From Jejuia algarum (GTDB taxonomy: Bacteria > Bacteroidota > Bacteroidia > Flavobacteriales > Flavobacteriaceae): a DNA stretch of 64,000 nt. The notes beneath the pieces are model-generated. The model did not search any database. It saw only the letters and a list, made by a program, of their open reading frames with translations, and was not told the origin of the DNA. A program made the position numbers and the translations under genes. Where the stretch lies: contig CANMAQ010000006.1 of the NCBI GenBank assembly GCA_947495775.1, positions 62,001 to 126,000 of the forward strand, written 5' to 3'. Each line of letters starts with the position of its first letter. Positions within the stretch are counted from its first letter, which is position 1. Shown here piece after piece: positions 54,330-63,739 of this stretch.

Positions 54330-55681
54330 GGCATATTTCTGTATTTGTCAAGTTGTCGGTTTATTTTTTCCCACAAATCTAAACTATCTTTAAATAACTC
54401 TAAGTATCCTTCAGCTTGAGCAACAGCTTGTTCTATATCTTCCTGCGCTTCTTTAAGTCCTGCTTCGGCTTGCTTGTACCAATCGTTAATTTGCTCTTCC
54501 ATGACCAACATGGCTTGTTCCCATGTTTTTTCAGAACCCCACTCTTTAAAATCTGGGGTAAGACTTACTTTTATTTTATCTGAAATAGGTATCCCTGTTA
54601 AACCCGCATCTAGATAGGCATCGGGATGCGTGGCAAAGGCAAAGTCTCTAAACTCATCGTTTCTTTCTTCTATTTTAGAATAAAATGTTTTTAATTTTTC
54701 AGGTAAATTATACCTTTTATTATAACTCTTGTTTCTTACGGATGTGTATATCTTATCAACAATCCCTAACTCAATGTATTCTTGAAGTAATTTCTTAGCA
54801 AGCTTTAGCCAGATCTTTCCCTCAGGACTTAACTCTGGCATAAGTACACTTGTAAAGCGCACACAATATTTATAGCCATAACTTTTGGAAGGCACTCCTC
54901 TAAATACCCCATGTGGCCTTTTGTATTCTACCAATTTCTCGTTACCCATTTCTTTTTCTAAAGAAGGGGTCCACCATTCGTTTATGGCATCTAAAACTCC
55001 TAAGCCGCCTTCGATCTCTCGTAAAGGGCCGTAATAGTAATCTGGCGGATCATGCTTACAGGTGTCATGGCGTTCCATAAAATTATTAAAGCGCCATTTG
55101 TAATATTGACAAGTCCCTATTATTCTAGACGGTGCTGCTGGAGGAGAAATTGCTTTACACTTTTGTTCTTCTTCTTGGTCATCATCTGTTGTACTCACCG
55201 CAATAGTATCATAGGGATTTGGTGCTTTTATGGCATTAATAAACACTAGGGGCATGATTTGGTTAATCACCTCGGCATCGGCATTATCTAGGTTTTGTAC
55301 AGAGGGCTCCGCCACTTGCCCATGAAACATAATTTCTACACAAGAAGCTCCTCCATAAACACATGTTGCTTTGCTATCCTCCAATAAAGGATAACCTTGA
55401 TTACTCTTTAGCTGTGTTTTCTCAAAAAAACCTTGCCATGTTGTTAGAGTAGGTGTACATAAATTAAAACCTCCTGAGGGCAAAGGTTGATTTTTACATT
55501 GTCCAAATGTTTTTACTTGAAAGGGAGCTCCTAACTCTTTATTTGTTGCTACTAATTTTTGGCTACCAGCTGTGTCGTTTATATACACTTTCTGTTGGCT
55601 AGAAACAACCAATGTATCGGGAGCATCTCCAAACTTACAGGTGCACTGCGCACCATGACACACTAATTTTTTTTCGCTCAT
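54317..55681 (-). CDS. DUF4280 (PAAR-like) T6SS effector
   Basis: 454 aa. Residues about 1-130 form a DUF4280 domain, the PAAR-like spike tip common in Bacteroidota: CHGAQCTCKFGDAP, LPSGGFNLCTPTLTTWQGFF and CVYGGASCVEIMFHGQ. A Cys/Pro-rich linker follows. Residues about 185-400 are a distinct domain, probably the toxin (CQYYKWRFNNFMERHDTCKH; YCVRFTSVLMPELSPEGKIW; FAFATHPDAYLDAGLTGIPI). A coiled-coil-like helix ends the protein. The toxin activity is not recognised. Its ATG overlaps the upstream stop by one base. Confidence 0.82.
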   Translation of the reverse strand: MSEKKLVCHGAQCTCKFGDAPDTLVVSSQQKVYINDTAGSQKLVATNKELGAPFQVKTFGQCKNQPLPSGGFNLCTPTLTTWQGFFEKTQLKSNQGYPLLEDSKATCVYGGASCVEIMFHGQVAEPSVQNLDNADAEVINQIMPLVFINAIKAPNPYDTIAVSTTDDDQEEEQKCKAISPPAAPSRIIGTCQYYKWRFNNFMERHDTCKHDPPDYYYGPLREIEGGLGVLDAINEWWTPSLEKEMGNEKLVEYKRPHGVFRGVPSKSYGYKYCVRFTSVLMPELSPEGKIWLKLAKKLLQEYIELGIVDKIYTSVRNKSYNKRYNLPEKLKTFYSKIEERNDEFRDFAFATHPDAYLDAGLTGIPISDKIKVSLTPDFKEWGSEKTWEQAMLVMEEQINDWYKQAEAGLKEAQEDIEQAVAQAEGYLELFKDSLDLWEKINRQLDKYRNMPWSK

Positions 55682-56667
55682 TATTCCTTGTTTTTTTTGA
55701 AAAAACTAAATAATCCTTTTTGTTTTTCCGGTGTTTCTATTTTCTTCTCATCTTCTACAAGAACATTCACAGTTTTACGTCCTGAACTTTTTGAAATCAA
55801 GACTTCTACTGTTTTTAAATGCTTGCCGTCTTTTGCCTCCCAACTTGTCGCCATTTGTATCATCTCTGGAATACGTGTTTTCTTATCTAAATCATATTTT
55901 ATATTTAACGTACCCTTATTACCTTTCGGATTTTTAAGGTGCCTACTTAATTGGTGCATTCCATCAATCTCGCATTCCCCTTCATAATGCACTACTATAG
56001 TTTCACTTTTAGTCACCTTTGGTTCTATAGTACTCAAACCTTTAAACGTTAATGGGACACTACTGCCATTACTATTATAGTGAAAACTAGTTTCTAAGGT
56101 AAGTTGTGGACTATATTCTTGATAAATGGTATGGAAAAAAAGTTGAATAAAAAAATCCTTTTGCAGCAGTCCTAAAAGCCGCCCTTCATTATTTATAGCG
56201 TTTTCAAACTGTTTTACCATTTGATAAGCTATATCTCCTTGGTAAGCTGCTGTAAACTTTTGTTTTCTTTTATGCCATCTTTCTTGCACAGCTTTTATAG
56301 CTTTGACACCAATTAGCTTTCCTGTAAAATGAACAAACACCTCTAATGGATATAATACTGTGTTTAGTTCTGTCGCCATTTGTTCGATCACTAAAGAAGG
56401 TTCCTTTTCATTTATAAAAAATGCACTTTTTTCCAGTCTACAAATAATTCCTTTACCTTTTTCACGCCCTATATATGCTACAGAGGCTTCATAGCTTATT
56501 TTATTTACTACTTTATCATCTTTATCATAAAAAGAAATCTCTGCTAAATATGTATTCCTTTCCTCTAATTTAGATAACAACGTTAGTTTGTCCTCATATA
56601 AAAATACATCTTCTAAATCTCCTTCTACACCATGTCCCTTTACATAGCGTGTTCCAAAATCATACAT
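55681..56667 (-). CDS. Unknown protein between vgrG and the DUF4280 effector, probable adaptor
   Basis: 328 aa, soluble, no signal peptide. It opens with MYDFGTRYVKGHGVEGDLED. Stretches such as KLTLLSKLEERNTYLAEISF and ETSFHYNSNGSSVPLTFKGL are beta-rich. The tail is basic (GLFSFFKKNKE). No family is recognised. It begins 2 bases after vgrG and its stop overlaps the effector start (TAATG). Adaptor or chaperone proteins that load effectors on VgrG sit at this place, so that role is inferred from position only. Confidence 0.65.
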   Translation of the reverse strand: MYDFGTRYVKGHGVEGDLEDVFLYEDKLTLLSKLEERNTYLAEISFYDKDDKVVNKISYEASVAYIGREKGKGIICRLEKSAFFINEKEPSLVIEQMATELNTVLYPLEVFVHFTGKLIGVKAIKAVQERWHKRKQKFTAAYQGDIAYQMVKQFENAINNEGRLLGLLQKDFFIQLFFHTIYQEYSPQLTLETSFHYNSNGSSVPLTFKGLSTIEPKVTKSETIVVHYEGECEIDGMHQLSRHLKNPKGNKGTLNIKYDLDKKTRIPEMIQMATSWEAKDGKHLKTVEVLISKSSGRKTVNVLVEDEKKIETPEKQKGLFSFFKKNKE

Positions 56668-56669
56668 TC

Positions 56670-58463
56670 CTAAGCCAAAATATTTTTTTCACCACTATTT
56701 GAAATGACTTGTTTTGCACTTGACAATTCCATATTTTTCTTCGTGCTATTCATTGCAATGGACTCTGCATTTTTCTCTAGATTCTTTGCTTGAAAAGCGG
56801 CATCTTCTTCAACGAGAACAGTACTATTCTTAGTCGTCATTGTGAAATTTTCACTAATGCTTTCGTGCTTGTCTTTGCCCACAATAACTTGCATATTCTC
56901 CGCAACATCTAGGGTTAAATTTTTAGATTTAAGCGTCATGTTTTCTAAGGCTGTTATTTCAATACTGTTAGTTGTTGTGTCTATCGTAATTGTATTATTG
57001 TTTTTATCTTTTATTGTTATTGTTTCCTGCCCTTTGGTATCATTAAATTCTACCACATGTCCACTTTGGGTTGTAATGCCTTTATAATTATTATCAGCAC
57101 TTTGCCACCCATTATGTTTATTCACCCCTGTATAAAGTGCGGCTTGCATAAAGGGGCGTTCTACATCGCCATTCTCGAAACCTACCAGCACTTCATCGCC
57201 TATTTCTGGTATAAAATGAAACCCGCGATCACCTCCGGCATAAGGGGTGGCTACACGTATCCACGGTGTGGTTTGGTTGCTGCCATTTTGCCAAGGGAAC
57301 TGCACTTGTATACGGCTCATGCCCTTAGGGTCGTTTACGGCTTTTACTTTGGCCACTTGTGGGTGTGCGGTATGCATAAGCCCAATATTGGTAAGTGGAT
57401 ACAGGTCTATTTCTAATGGTACTGCTGTAAAGCTGTTACTATAATTACCTCCTTTGGTATAACTGTGGGTTACTTCTGTCACTCTATAACTGCCAAAGCT
57501 ATCGGCTTTGGTATTTATTTGTATTATTTTGCCTAGGGTAACACCGGTATTGCTGCTATCGCCTGTAAGCCCTATTTGTTGCTGTTCTGCGAGCTTTTTT
57601 TGTAGGCTTACTGCGTTGTCTAACTGGCGCTGTAACTGCTGGCTCTCAAAACCATAATAGTGTTGTTGGTTGTCTTGTTTGGCATAGAGCGTCTGGCTTG
57701 CTGCTGCCGCGGCGGCGGTATAGCCTTGCGCGCCTGTTTGCATGCCTGTACTAGAGGCTTTTAGGGTGCTTTCGCTGTTGTAATCGTTGCTGTAATAGTT
57801 AAAGTGTAGCGGCGTTGCCTCTATACCCAGACTAAAATCTTTTAAATCTACACCATAACGTAATACCACGGGGTCGCCCAGATCGGGCTTGCCAAAATAG
57901 AGCGTTTCTCTATTGTAGAGGAGGTATTCGCCTTGGGTGGCTGCTAAATACTGCAAGTAGGCAAAGGTACTTTGATGGTACTGCACCGAATAGCTTAGCA
58001 TGGCATCGTCTTCTGGTTGTATTTGGGGTTTAGCCTCGTCTGCATGGTAGCGAAATGTGGCTTGGTTTATAATATCGGATAGGGGTTGTTCCAAATAACT
58101 GTTCATATTCGGGCCATCTTCTAACAGGATGCTATTGCTCTTTCCTGTAAACTCTATAAGATCGCCTAAACCGCCAAAATCGTTCCCTTTCTTGCCTTTT
58201 ACTTTGGTGATTTTCCCTTTAAAATAAAGCATATTACGGCCAATGCCACCTACATCATTAATTTCGAAGGCAAAGCGTTTTCCTAAAAAGGAGCGCGAAC
58301 GGTCTAATAGGCTCGTGCCTTCTAAGCCCTTTTCTATAGTATCGGCACGTACTGTCATTTTAAAGGTAGTATGCGTGCCTACGCGTTCTTCTAATGAAAA
58401 CGTTTCAATAATTTTAAATATGGTGCCGTCTATGGCGACTTGTAATTCGGTTTGTAATGACAT
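56670..58463 (-). CDS. vgrG: Type VI secretion spike protein VgrG
   Basis: 597 aa. The N-terminal gp27-like part (ETFSLEERVGTHTTFKMTVR; LQYLAATQGEYLLYNRETLY) is followed by the OB-fold/gp5 region (VKAVNDPKGMSRIQVQFPWQ; TPWIRVATPYAGGDRGFHFI; PEIGDEVLVGFENGDVERPF). A needle of repeated beta strands follows (TIKDKNNNTITIDTTTNSIE; ENMTLKSKNLTLDVAENMQV). It forms the tip of the contractile T6SS tube and carries effectors. No separate enzyme domain is visible at the C-terminus. It lies 124 bases downstream of the hcp start region and leads the effector operon. Confidence 0.92.
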   Translation of the reverse strand: MSLQTELQVAIDGTIFKIIETFSLEERVGTHTTFKMTVRADTIEKGLEGTSLLDRSRSFLGKRFAFEINDVGGIGRNMLYFKGKITKVKGKKGNDFGGLGDLIEFTGKSNSILLEDGPNMNSYLEQPLSDIINQATFRYHADEAKPQIQPEDDAMLSYSVQYHQSTFAYLQYLAATQGEYLLYNRETLYFGKPDLGDPVVLRYGVDLKDFSLGIEATPLHFNYYSNDYNSESTLKASSTGMQTGAQGYTAAAAAASQTLYAKQDNQQHYYGFESQQLQRQLDNAVSLQKKLAEQQQIGLTGDSSNTGVTLGKIIQINTKADSFGSYRVTEVTHSYTKGGNYSNSFTAVPLEIDLYPLTNIGLMHTAHPQVAKVKAVNDPKGMSRIQVQFPWQNGSNQTTPWIRVATPYAGGDRGFHFIPEIGDEVLVGFENGDVERPFMQAALYTGVNKHNGWQSADNNYKGITTQSGHVVEFNDTKGQETITIKDKNNNTITIDTTTNSIEITALENMTLKSKNLTLDVAENMQVIVGKDKHESISENFTMTTKNSTVLVEEDAAFQAKNLEKNAESIAMNSTKKNMELSSAKQVISNSGEKNILA

Positions 58464-58587
58464 AATATAAGTATAGGTTTAACAAAGGGTTTTTTAAGGC
58501 TTGAAAAGGGGGTTAAGAGTGTACTATCTTTATTTCATGCGTTTTAAAGGGGTACTCTAACCCGCTCTTTTCTGAAAAAATTGTATT

Positions 58588-58983
58588 TTAGCGCAGTAGT
58601 GGCCAGTCGTTTTCAAACTTAGAGCCTTTTATATCTAGGGTTTTAGCGGCAATGGTAAGTTCTGTATATAGGGGTTCGTTATTGGCATGGCTAAACAACT
58701 CTCTAAATTTTAGACAGTAGGCATCGCTAAATGCAATATGTCTAAAGGTAGATACGCTGTCTCTATTAAAAAACACTAAGGTGCCGCTTCTGCGTTCACT
58801 GTTAGACATGGCCCAGTCGACTAAGGCTGTACTCTTGTCACTTTCAACTTTAAGAAAAATCTTACCCCCGACAGGTTTCGAGTCTGGCAATCCCGTACCA
58901 TCGTCTGATTGGGTAATGCTGTAATCGGCTTCCATAACATTATATTCCGTACCGTCAATTTTTAATTTTGCAAGAAATGACAT
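58588..58983 (-). CDS. tssD: Type VI secretion tube protein TssD (Hcp-like)
   Basis: 131 aa of the Bacteroidota TssD family: SFLAKLKIDGTEYNVMEADY at the start, then GLPDSKPVGGKIFLKVESDK and AYCLKFRELFSHANNEPLYT. It builds the inner tube of the contractile machine, and loaded Hcp rings may also carry effectors. The separate copy beside an effector operon, without sheath or baseplate genes, suggests an effector-linked accessory Hcp. Confidence 0.9.
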   Translation of the reverse strand: MSFLAKLKIDGTEYNVMEADYSITQSDDGTGLPDSKPVGGKIFLKVESDKSTALVDWAMSNSERRSGTLVFFNRDSVSTFRHIAFSDAYCLKFRELFSHANNEPLYTELTIAAKTLDIKGSKFENDWPLLR

Positions 58984-59717
58984 ATCTATATTATTTTTTG
59001 AAATTATTTACCGCAGTATATACGTTGTTTAACACCTATTTAGATGTTGTAAACACCTCGTATTTTGCTAGATTTTTTTTATAAAAATAGAAATTTTGTA
59101 TTAAAAACATCTTAATAGTTCTGTAAAAAACATAAAATGACACTTTAAAGGTCTTATGTGTTTCTTAAACATAGTTTTAAAAGAAAGTTCACATGTAAAT
59201 AGCGCTACTTTTAACAGGCTTAACATTTTTAACTAACTTAGGGTTAATGCTCTTTTCAACAGAATTCTTTGCCTATATTCTGCATAGGCCCTACTTATAA
59301 CTCCAAATTAAATAGAACTCTTACACAGCATTTAGTACCTATAGAAAATACTAAGAAAAAAAAACGCTATTCGCACTTTCAATGCGGCTTTGCTTCCTTT
59401 TCTTTTGTAATGTAAGGCGCTGTACAGTAAAACAACAACAGTGTTTGTGGCATTTGAAGTGCCTTATGGCGCAACACAACACTTAAGTTGGGGCTACACA
59501 CGAGCACATAGGCAACTAAAAGAGATGGCGTCCTTACAAATTAACACGGTAACTAAAGACAAAACCTGTTACAAGGGGGCAGCAAGATCGTGTAAAACTA
59601 ATAATGCCCAGATTTTCATCTGGGCATTAACCAACCAAAATAATGTTCCTATTAACTTAAACTATCGCAATGTATTACGATAGTATCACTCGATTGGGGA
59701 CAGTCTTGTGTTGTCAA
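58984..59717. other. Non-coding stretch upstream of the T6SS island
   Basis: 734 bases with no convincing gene. It is very AT-rich to about 59400, with a small hairpin (GCCTA...TAGGC) at 59270-59289. The 80-codon frame at 59441-59683 crosses a strong hairpin and has no family likeness, so it is not called. No consensus -7 element for the hcp gene was found. Confidence 0.5.
59602..59629. terminator. Strong hairpin, possible terminator or small-RNA end
   Basis: TAATGCCCAGAT-TTTC-ATCTGGGCATTA: 12 perfect base pairs and a four-base loop. No T run follows on either strand, so the terminator call is uncertain. Confidence 0.5.
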
Positions 59718-59840
59718 TTATTCATTCACAACAGCAACCGTTTTATTTTCAGACTCTTCTAAATTAAAATCTGAAAATAAAACTTTACTGCCAACAAAAA
59801 CGAGTGTAATAAATAAAATAAGGCGGAGTACATTTTTCAT
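59718..59840 (-). CDS. Short membrane or exported peptide (40 aa)
   Basis: ATG at 59840 to TAA at 59718. The product begins MKNVLRLILFITLVFVGSKV, a basic start followed by a hydrophobic run, and ends in an acidic tail (DFNLEESENKTVAVVNE). The codon use looks coding. No relative is recognised. It might be a single-pass membrane peptide. Confidence 0.5.
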   Translation of the reverse strand: MKNVLRLILFITLVFVGSKVLFSDFNLEESENKTVAVVNE

Positions 59841-60006
59841 GGCTAAGTATATTTCGATTTGGTTAAGTAATATTCCAAAAAATACTTAGAAACACCAAGA
59901 AACGTCACATTTAATCGTTAAACGGCATCAATAACATGCATTTCATCGATGATTTTATCCTTTTAAGGACAAAACAATAACATATCATGATTTATAAGGT
60001 TTTAGA

Positions 60007-60051
60007 TTTAAAGCGGTTAAGAAAAGTCTATCTATTCTTAATCGCTTTAAA
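60007..60051 (-). terminator. Terminator downstream of serS
   Basis: TTTAAAGCGATTAAGAA ... TTCTTAACCGCTTTAAA on the - strand. The 17-base arms have one G-U type mismatch, 30 bases after the serS stop. Confidence 0.75.
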
Positions 60052-60081
60052 AAGGACGCTTCATACCGCCCTAAAATACGG

Positions 60082-61353
60082 TTAGCCTATTTTATTGAAA
60101 CCTGTATATTCACGTAAAACTTCGGGAATATCTATACCATCTTCTGTTTGGTAATTTTCTAAAATCCCTGCCAAAATTCGTGGTAAGGCCAAAGCACTTC
60201 CATTAAGAGTATGCGCTAATTCGTTTTTACCATCGGCATTTTTAAAACGCAATTTTAGACGGTTGGCTTGAAATGTTTCAAAATTAGAGATAGAGGAGAC
60301 TTCTAACCATCGGTCTTGGGCTGTAGAAAAGATCTCAAAATCGTACGTTAAAGCTGAAGCAAAAGAGGTATCTCCTGCACATAATCTTAAAATTCTATAA
60401 GGCAGCTTTAAGGCTTCTAAAATAGACTTTACATGGTTTACCATAGCATCTAAAGCGGCATAAGATGTTGAGGGGTGTTCTACCCTTATAATTTCAACCT
60501 TATCAAACTGATGCAAACGGTTTAACCCTCTTACATGTGCGCCATAACTTCCTGCCTCTCTTCTAAAACATGGGGTATACCCTGTTATCCCAACAGGCAA
60601 TTCACTTTCATTCAAGATCACATCTCTAAAAATATTAGTACCTGGTACTTCTGCCGTTGGAATTAAATACAAATTATCTTCTGTAACATGATACATTTGC
60701 CCTTCTTTGTCTGGCAATTGCCCTGTGCCTATTCCAGAAGCTTCATTTACCAAATGTGGCAATTGATATTCTGTATAACCTGCTGCAGTATTGGTATCTA
60801 AAAAATAGGCAATTAAAGCGCGTTGTAAACGGGCACCTTTTCCTTTATACACAGGAAAACCTGCACCAGCTATTTTATTCCCCAATTCGAAATCTATAAT
60901 ATCGTATTTTTTAGCAAGCTCCCAGTGGGGCAATGCGCCTTCATGCAACTTCGGGATTTCTCCTGCTTTAAACAGTTCTTCATTATCTGCTTCGGTAGTA
61001 CCGTTAGGCACTAACGCGTGGGGTACATTTGGAATCTGGTATAGCAAATCTTTTAAATCTTCTCCTGCCTCATGTAATGCCTCTCCTAAGGTTTTAGACT
61101 GCTCTTTTAAAGTCGTCGTCTTTGCTTTTAAGGCATTTGCCTCTTCTACCTGTCCCGATTTGAATAAGCCGCCTATAGCTTTGGATAGTGTATTAGATTC
61201 TGCTAGAACCGTATCCAATTGTGCTTGGACGCGCCTTCTTTTTTCGTCTAAAGCAATCACTTGCTCTATAAGGGTAGCAGCATCGATGTTACGTTTTGCT
61301 AAACGCGCAATAACATCTGCTTTATTTTCTCTAATAAACGGAACTTGTAGCAT
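60082..61353 (-). CDS. serS: Seryl-tRNA synthetase
   Basis: 423 aa class II synthetase that charges tRNA-Ser. The N-terminal coiled-coil arm (about 25-105, RRRVQAQLDTVLAESNTLSK) binds the tRNA. Motif 2 is TPCFRREAGSYGAHVRGLNR near residue 255. Motif 3 is NGSALALPRILAGILENYQT near residue 385. The length is normal. A TAAATTTG element lies 20 bases before the ATG (61381-61374). Confidence 0.97.
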   Translation of the reverse strand: MLQVPFIRENKADVIARLAKRNIDAATLIEQVIALDEKRRRVQAQLDTVLAESNTLSKAIGGLFKSGQVEEANALKAKTTTLKEQSKTLGEALHEAGEDLKDLLYQIPNVPHALVPNGTTEADNEELFKAGEIPKLHEGALPHWELAKKYDIIDFELGNKIAGAGFPVYKGKGARLQRALIAYFLDTNTAAGYTEYQLPHLVNEASGIGTGQLPDKEGQMYHVTEDNLYLIPTAEVPGTNIFRDVILNESELPVGITGYTPCFRREAGSYGAHVRGLNRLHQFDKVEIIRVEHPSTSYAALDAMVNHVKSILEALKLPYRILRLCAGDTSFASALTYDFEIFSTAQDRWLEVSSISNFETFQANRLKLRFKNADGKNELAHTLNGSALALPRILAGILENYQTEDGIDIPEVLREYTGFNKIG

Positions 61354-61481
61354 GGTTTGAAAAATTTAAGGGACAAATTTAAGGAATTACGCTATGACTT
61401 TTAGCATTAATTTCTACTTTAGAAAGGCTTAAAATGATGCGTTGTATAAATGGCTGTTGTACTGGTACGTGATGCTATACT

Positions 61482-62795
61482 TTACTCTTTTTTTGAAGGC
61501 AGTACCCAGGCGGCGTGTTTTAAAGGTTCCCAAGGCACACTAGCGATATCTACAGCGGGGTCTATTAATCTCTTTAATGGTTTACCATTTACACTTACCT
61601 TACAGCTCACATAAACAGCAACATCTCTGCCTTTGGCTTTAAAATCTTGCTTTAAATGCCGCGCAAATTGCCAAATGATATCGGGTTTTGTAGTGGCACC
61701 GCGTTGTTGTTTTTTAGTTAAGTATTTGTTTAAATCTATTACTTGTGTCTTGCCCGTCTCTTTATCTTTGACTTTATACCTGGCATATCCTCTTTTTACA
61801 CGCAACATCATGCGCCAAGATAAGCGATGGCCTTCTTCTGTCCATAGCACATCGTCTTTTATAAGATGATGCCGTAATGGCAACGCGACTTGAACAGCAA
61901 AATACACTAAAAACAAGGCCACCCATGCCTGTGCATATTTAGGATAGTTTACCGCTTCCAAATTATAAAACGTACGCTTTTTAAGCCACAATTTCTGAAT
62001 CGTTTTTGGCGGAAAAAAGAACAGATAAAACGCGAGTGCTAAATAGGGAAAGATGCCTATTTGAAACACAATCGAGTTGAACAGATGAAACCCTATAGAT
62101 ATAATAAATGCTATTTTACGCGTAGGCTTAAACAGTAATAATGGCACTATAAGTCCATCGAACAAGATGCCACCATAACTTAACAGGACTTGCAGCCACT
62201 TTTGTTGCAGCAGTTCCCCTACAAGTGGGTAATTCTGCTTGCCTTTCATTAAAATTTCAATCGCCGTTCCATCTAACCAGTCTGGATATAATTTTGCTAT
62301 GGATGCGTAGGTGTACACGATAAACAATTGTAGAATAAAAACTAAACGGCACCAATTGGGCATATCGGTTCGCTTTAAGTTTGGGTTCTGCTTCGCATCT
62401 ATTGAAATGGCTTTGTGCGCAGGCATAAACACCATAATGGCACTTATTAAGACCAATAAATAGTAATGGTTATTGTATGCCGATTTTTGCATGAGGTAAA
62501 CAGCCGCCCACATTAACGTAAAACCCACCATGCTAAAACGGTACTTATACCCTAACATAATGCCAATACCAAACACGCTCATTATAAGGTAATACACATA
62601 CATCCCGTAGCCGCCAAAGGGTTGTAACCATTCGAAACCTATAAATGAAAATGTAAAACTTGGCGTTATTAAATTATGCTTTATCCAACCTGTAAAAATA
62701 GCTCCAAAAGTTTCTAAAAAACACAATAACCCAAAAAAAACTCTAAAAATAACGAGTTGCGAATTGTCTATATGTTTAAAAAGATGCTTAAACAA
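61482..62795 (-). CDS. HTTM-domain (vitamin K-dependent gamma-carboxylase-like) membrane protein
   Basis: 437 aa with about eight hydrophobic segments between residues 10 and 310, matching the HTTM domain of gamma-carboxylase-like proteins (VIFRVFFGLLCFLETFGAIF; AYNNHYYLLVLISAIMVFMP; IVYTYASIAKLYPDWLDGTA; FHLFNSIVFQIGIFPYLALA). The C-terminal 120 residues are soluble and basic (GHRLSWRMMLRVKRGYARYK). Bacterial members have no settled activity. It overlaps ribF by 8 bases, so the two are co-transcribed. Confidence 0.85.
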   Translation of the reverse strand: MFKHLFKHIDNSQLVIFRVFFGLLCFLETFGAIFTGWIKHNLITPSFTFSFIGFEWLQPFGGYGMYVYYLIMSVFGIGIMLGYKYRFSMVGFTLMWAAVYLMQKSAYNNHYYLLVLISAIMVFMPAHKAISIDAKQNPNLKRTDMPNWCRLVFILQLFIVYTYASIAKLYPDWLDGTAIEILMKGKQNYPLVGELLQQKWLQVLLSYGGILFDGLIVPLLLFKPTRKIAFIISIGFHLFNSIVFQIGIFPYLALAFYLFFFPPKTIQKLWLKKRTFYNLEAVNYPKYAQAWVALFLVYFAVQVALPLRHHLIKDDVLWTEEGHRLSWRMMLRVKRGYARYKVKDKETGKTQVIDLNKYLTKKQQRGATTKPDIIWQFARHLKQDFKAKGRDVAVYVSCKVSVNGKPLKRLIDPAVDIASVPWEPLKHAAWVLPSKKE

Positions 62796-63726
62796 TGGTG
62801 TGATTTTTAATGAGGTTAAGCGAAAACGCTTTGTCTTTTTCTAATTGCTCCTGTAAGGCTTCTACAGACTCAAATTTACGTTCGCCTCTAATTCTTGCTA
62901 AAATAGCAACTTGTAGGTCTAAGTCGTAAAGGGAAGCATCGAAATTAAAAAAATGAGCCTCTATAGATTCGGTATTGCCATTTACAGTGGGGTTTATACC
63001 AATATTCATCATACCATAAACAGTTGCCCCATGTATTTTAGAAGAAACCACATAAGCTCCATGTTTCGGTATTAGCTTATATGACTCTTTTATCTTTAAA
63101 TTGGCTGTGGGATAGTTTAATTGTTTCCCTATGCCTTTCCCCCTTACTACAGTGCCCGACAGCATAAAGGGATAGCCTAAAAATGTATTGGCCTTCTCGA
63201 TGTCACCTTGACTTAAGGCTTGTCGTATTTTTGTTGAACTCACAGCAACGTCATTAATATCTTCTACAGAAATCTCTTCAACCTCAAAACCATAAGCTTT
63301 ACCATAGGTGATTAAGTCGTTAATGTCTGCATTTCTATTTCTGCCAAAGCGGTGATCGTAACCTATTATAACTTTTTTAACCTTAAGCTTTTTTACGAGT
63401 ATATCTTTTACAAAGGCTTCTGCTGTTAATCTTGAAAAATCTTTTGTGAAGGTTTTTATCAATAAATAATCCAAACCTATACTATCTAGAATGAAACTGC
63501 GTTCTTCTATTGTATTGATAAGCTTAATATTAGAATCTTTTTGCAAAACCATCCTTGGATGAGGAAAAAATGTAAGAATAATAGATCGTAAATCCTCCTT
63601 TTTGCTTTCGTCTACTAAGCGTTTCACTATTTTTTGATGCCCAACATGAACACCATCAAACGTGCCAATCGTTACGACACTTGGTTTAGTCGCTTGATAG
63701 GTCTCTATGTTAAACGCATTACTCAT
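62788..63726 (-). CDS. ribF: Bifunctional riboflavin kinase/FAD synthetase
   Basis: 312 aa. The N-terminal FAD synthetase domain has GTFDGVHVGHQKIVKRLVDE near residue 22 and IIGYDHRFGRNRNADINDL. The C-terminal riboflavin kinase domain has SGTVVRGKGIGKQLNYPTAN near residue 190 and YGMMNIGINPTVNG. It makes FMN and then FAD from riboflavin, which also supplies SdhA. The start faces a divergent promoter for the + gene at 63796. Confidence 0.96.
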   Translation of the reverse strand: MSNAFNIETYQATKPSVVTIGTFDGVHVGHQKIVKRLVDESKKEDLRSIILTFFPHPRMVLQKDSNIKLINTIEERSFILDSIGLDYLLIKTFTKDFSRLTAEAFVKDILVKKLKVKKVIIGYDHRFGRNRNADINDLITYGKAYGFEVEEISVEDINDVAVSSTKIRQALSQGDIEKANTFLGYPFMLSGTVVRGKGIGKQLNYPTANLKIKESYKLIPKHGAYVVSSKIHGATVYGMMNIGINPTVNGNTESIEAHFFNFDASLYDLDLQVAILARIRGERKFESVEALQEQLEKDKAFSLNLIKNHTIV

Positions 63727-63739
63727 AAAATTGCAAAAA

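Noticed and set aside
59441..59683. An 80-codon + strand frame in the 59-60 kb gap
   Set aside because: It runs through a perfect 12-bp hairpin, has no recognisable family or start signal and mixed composition.
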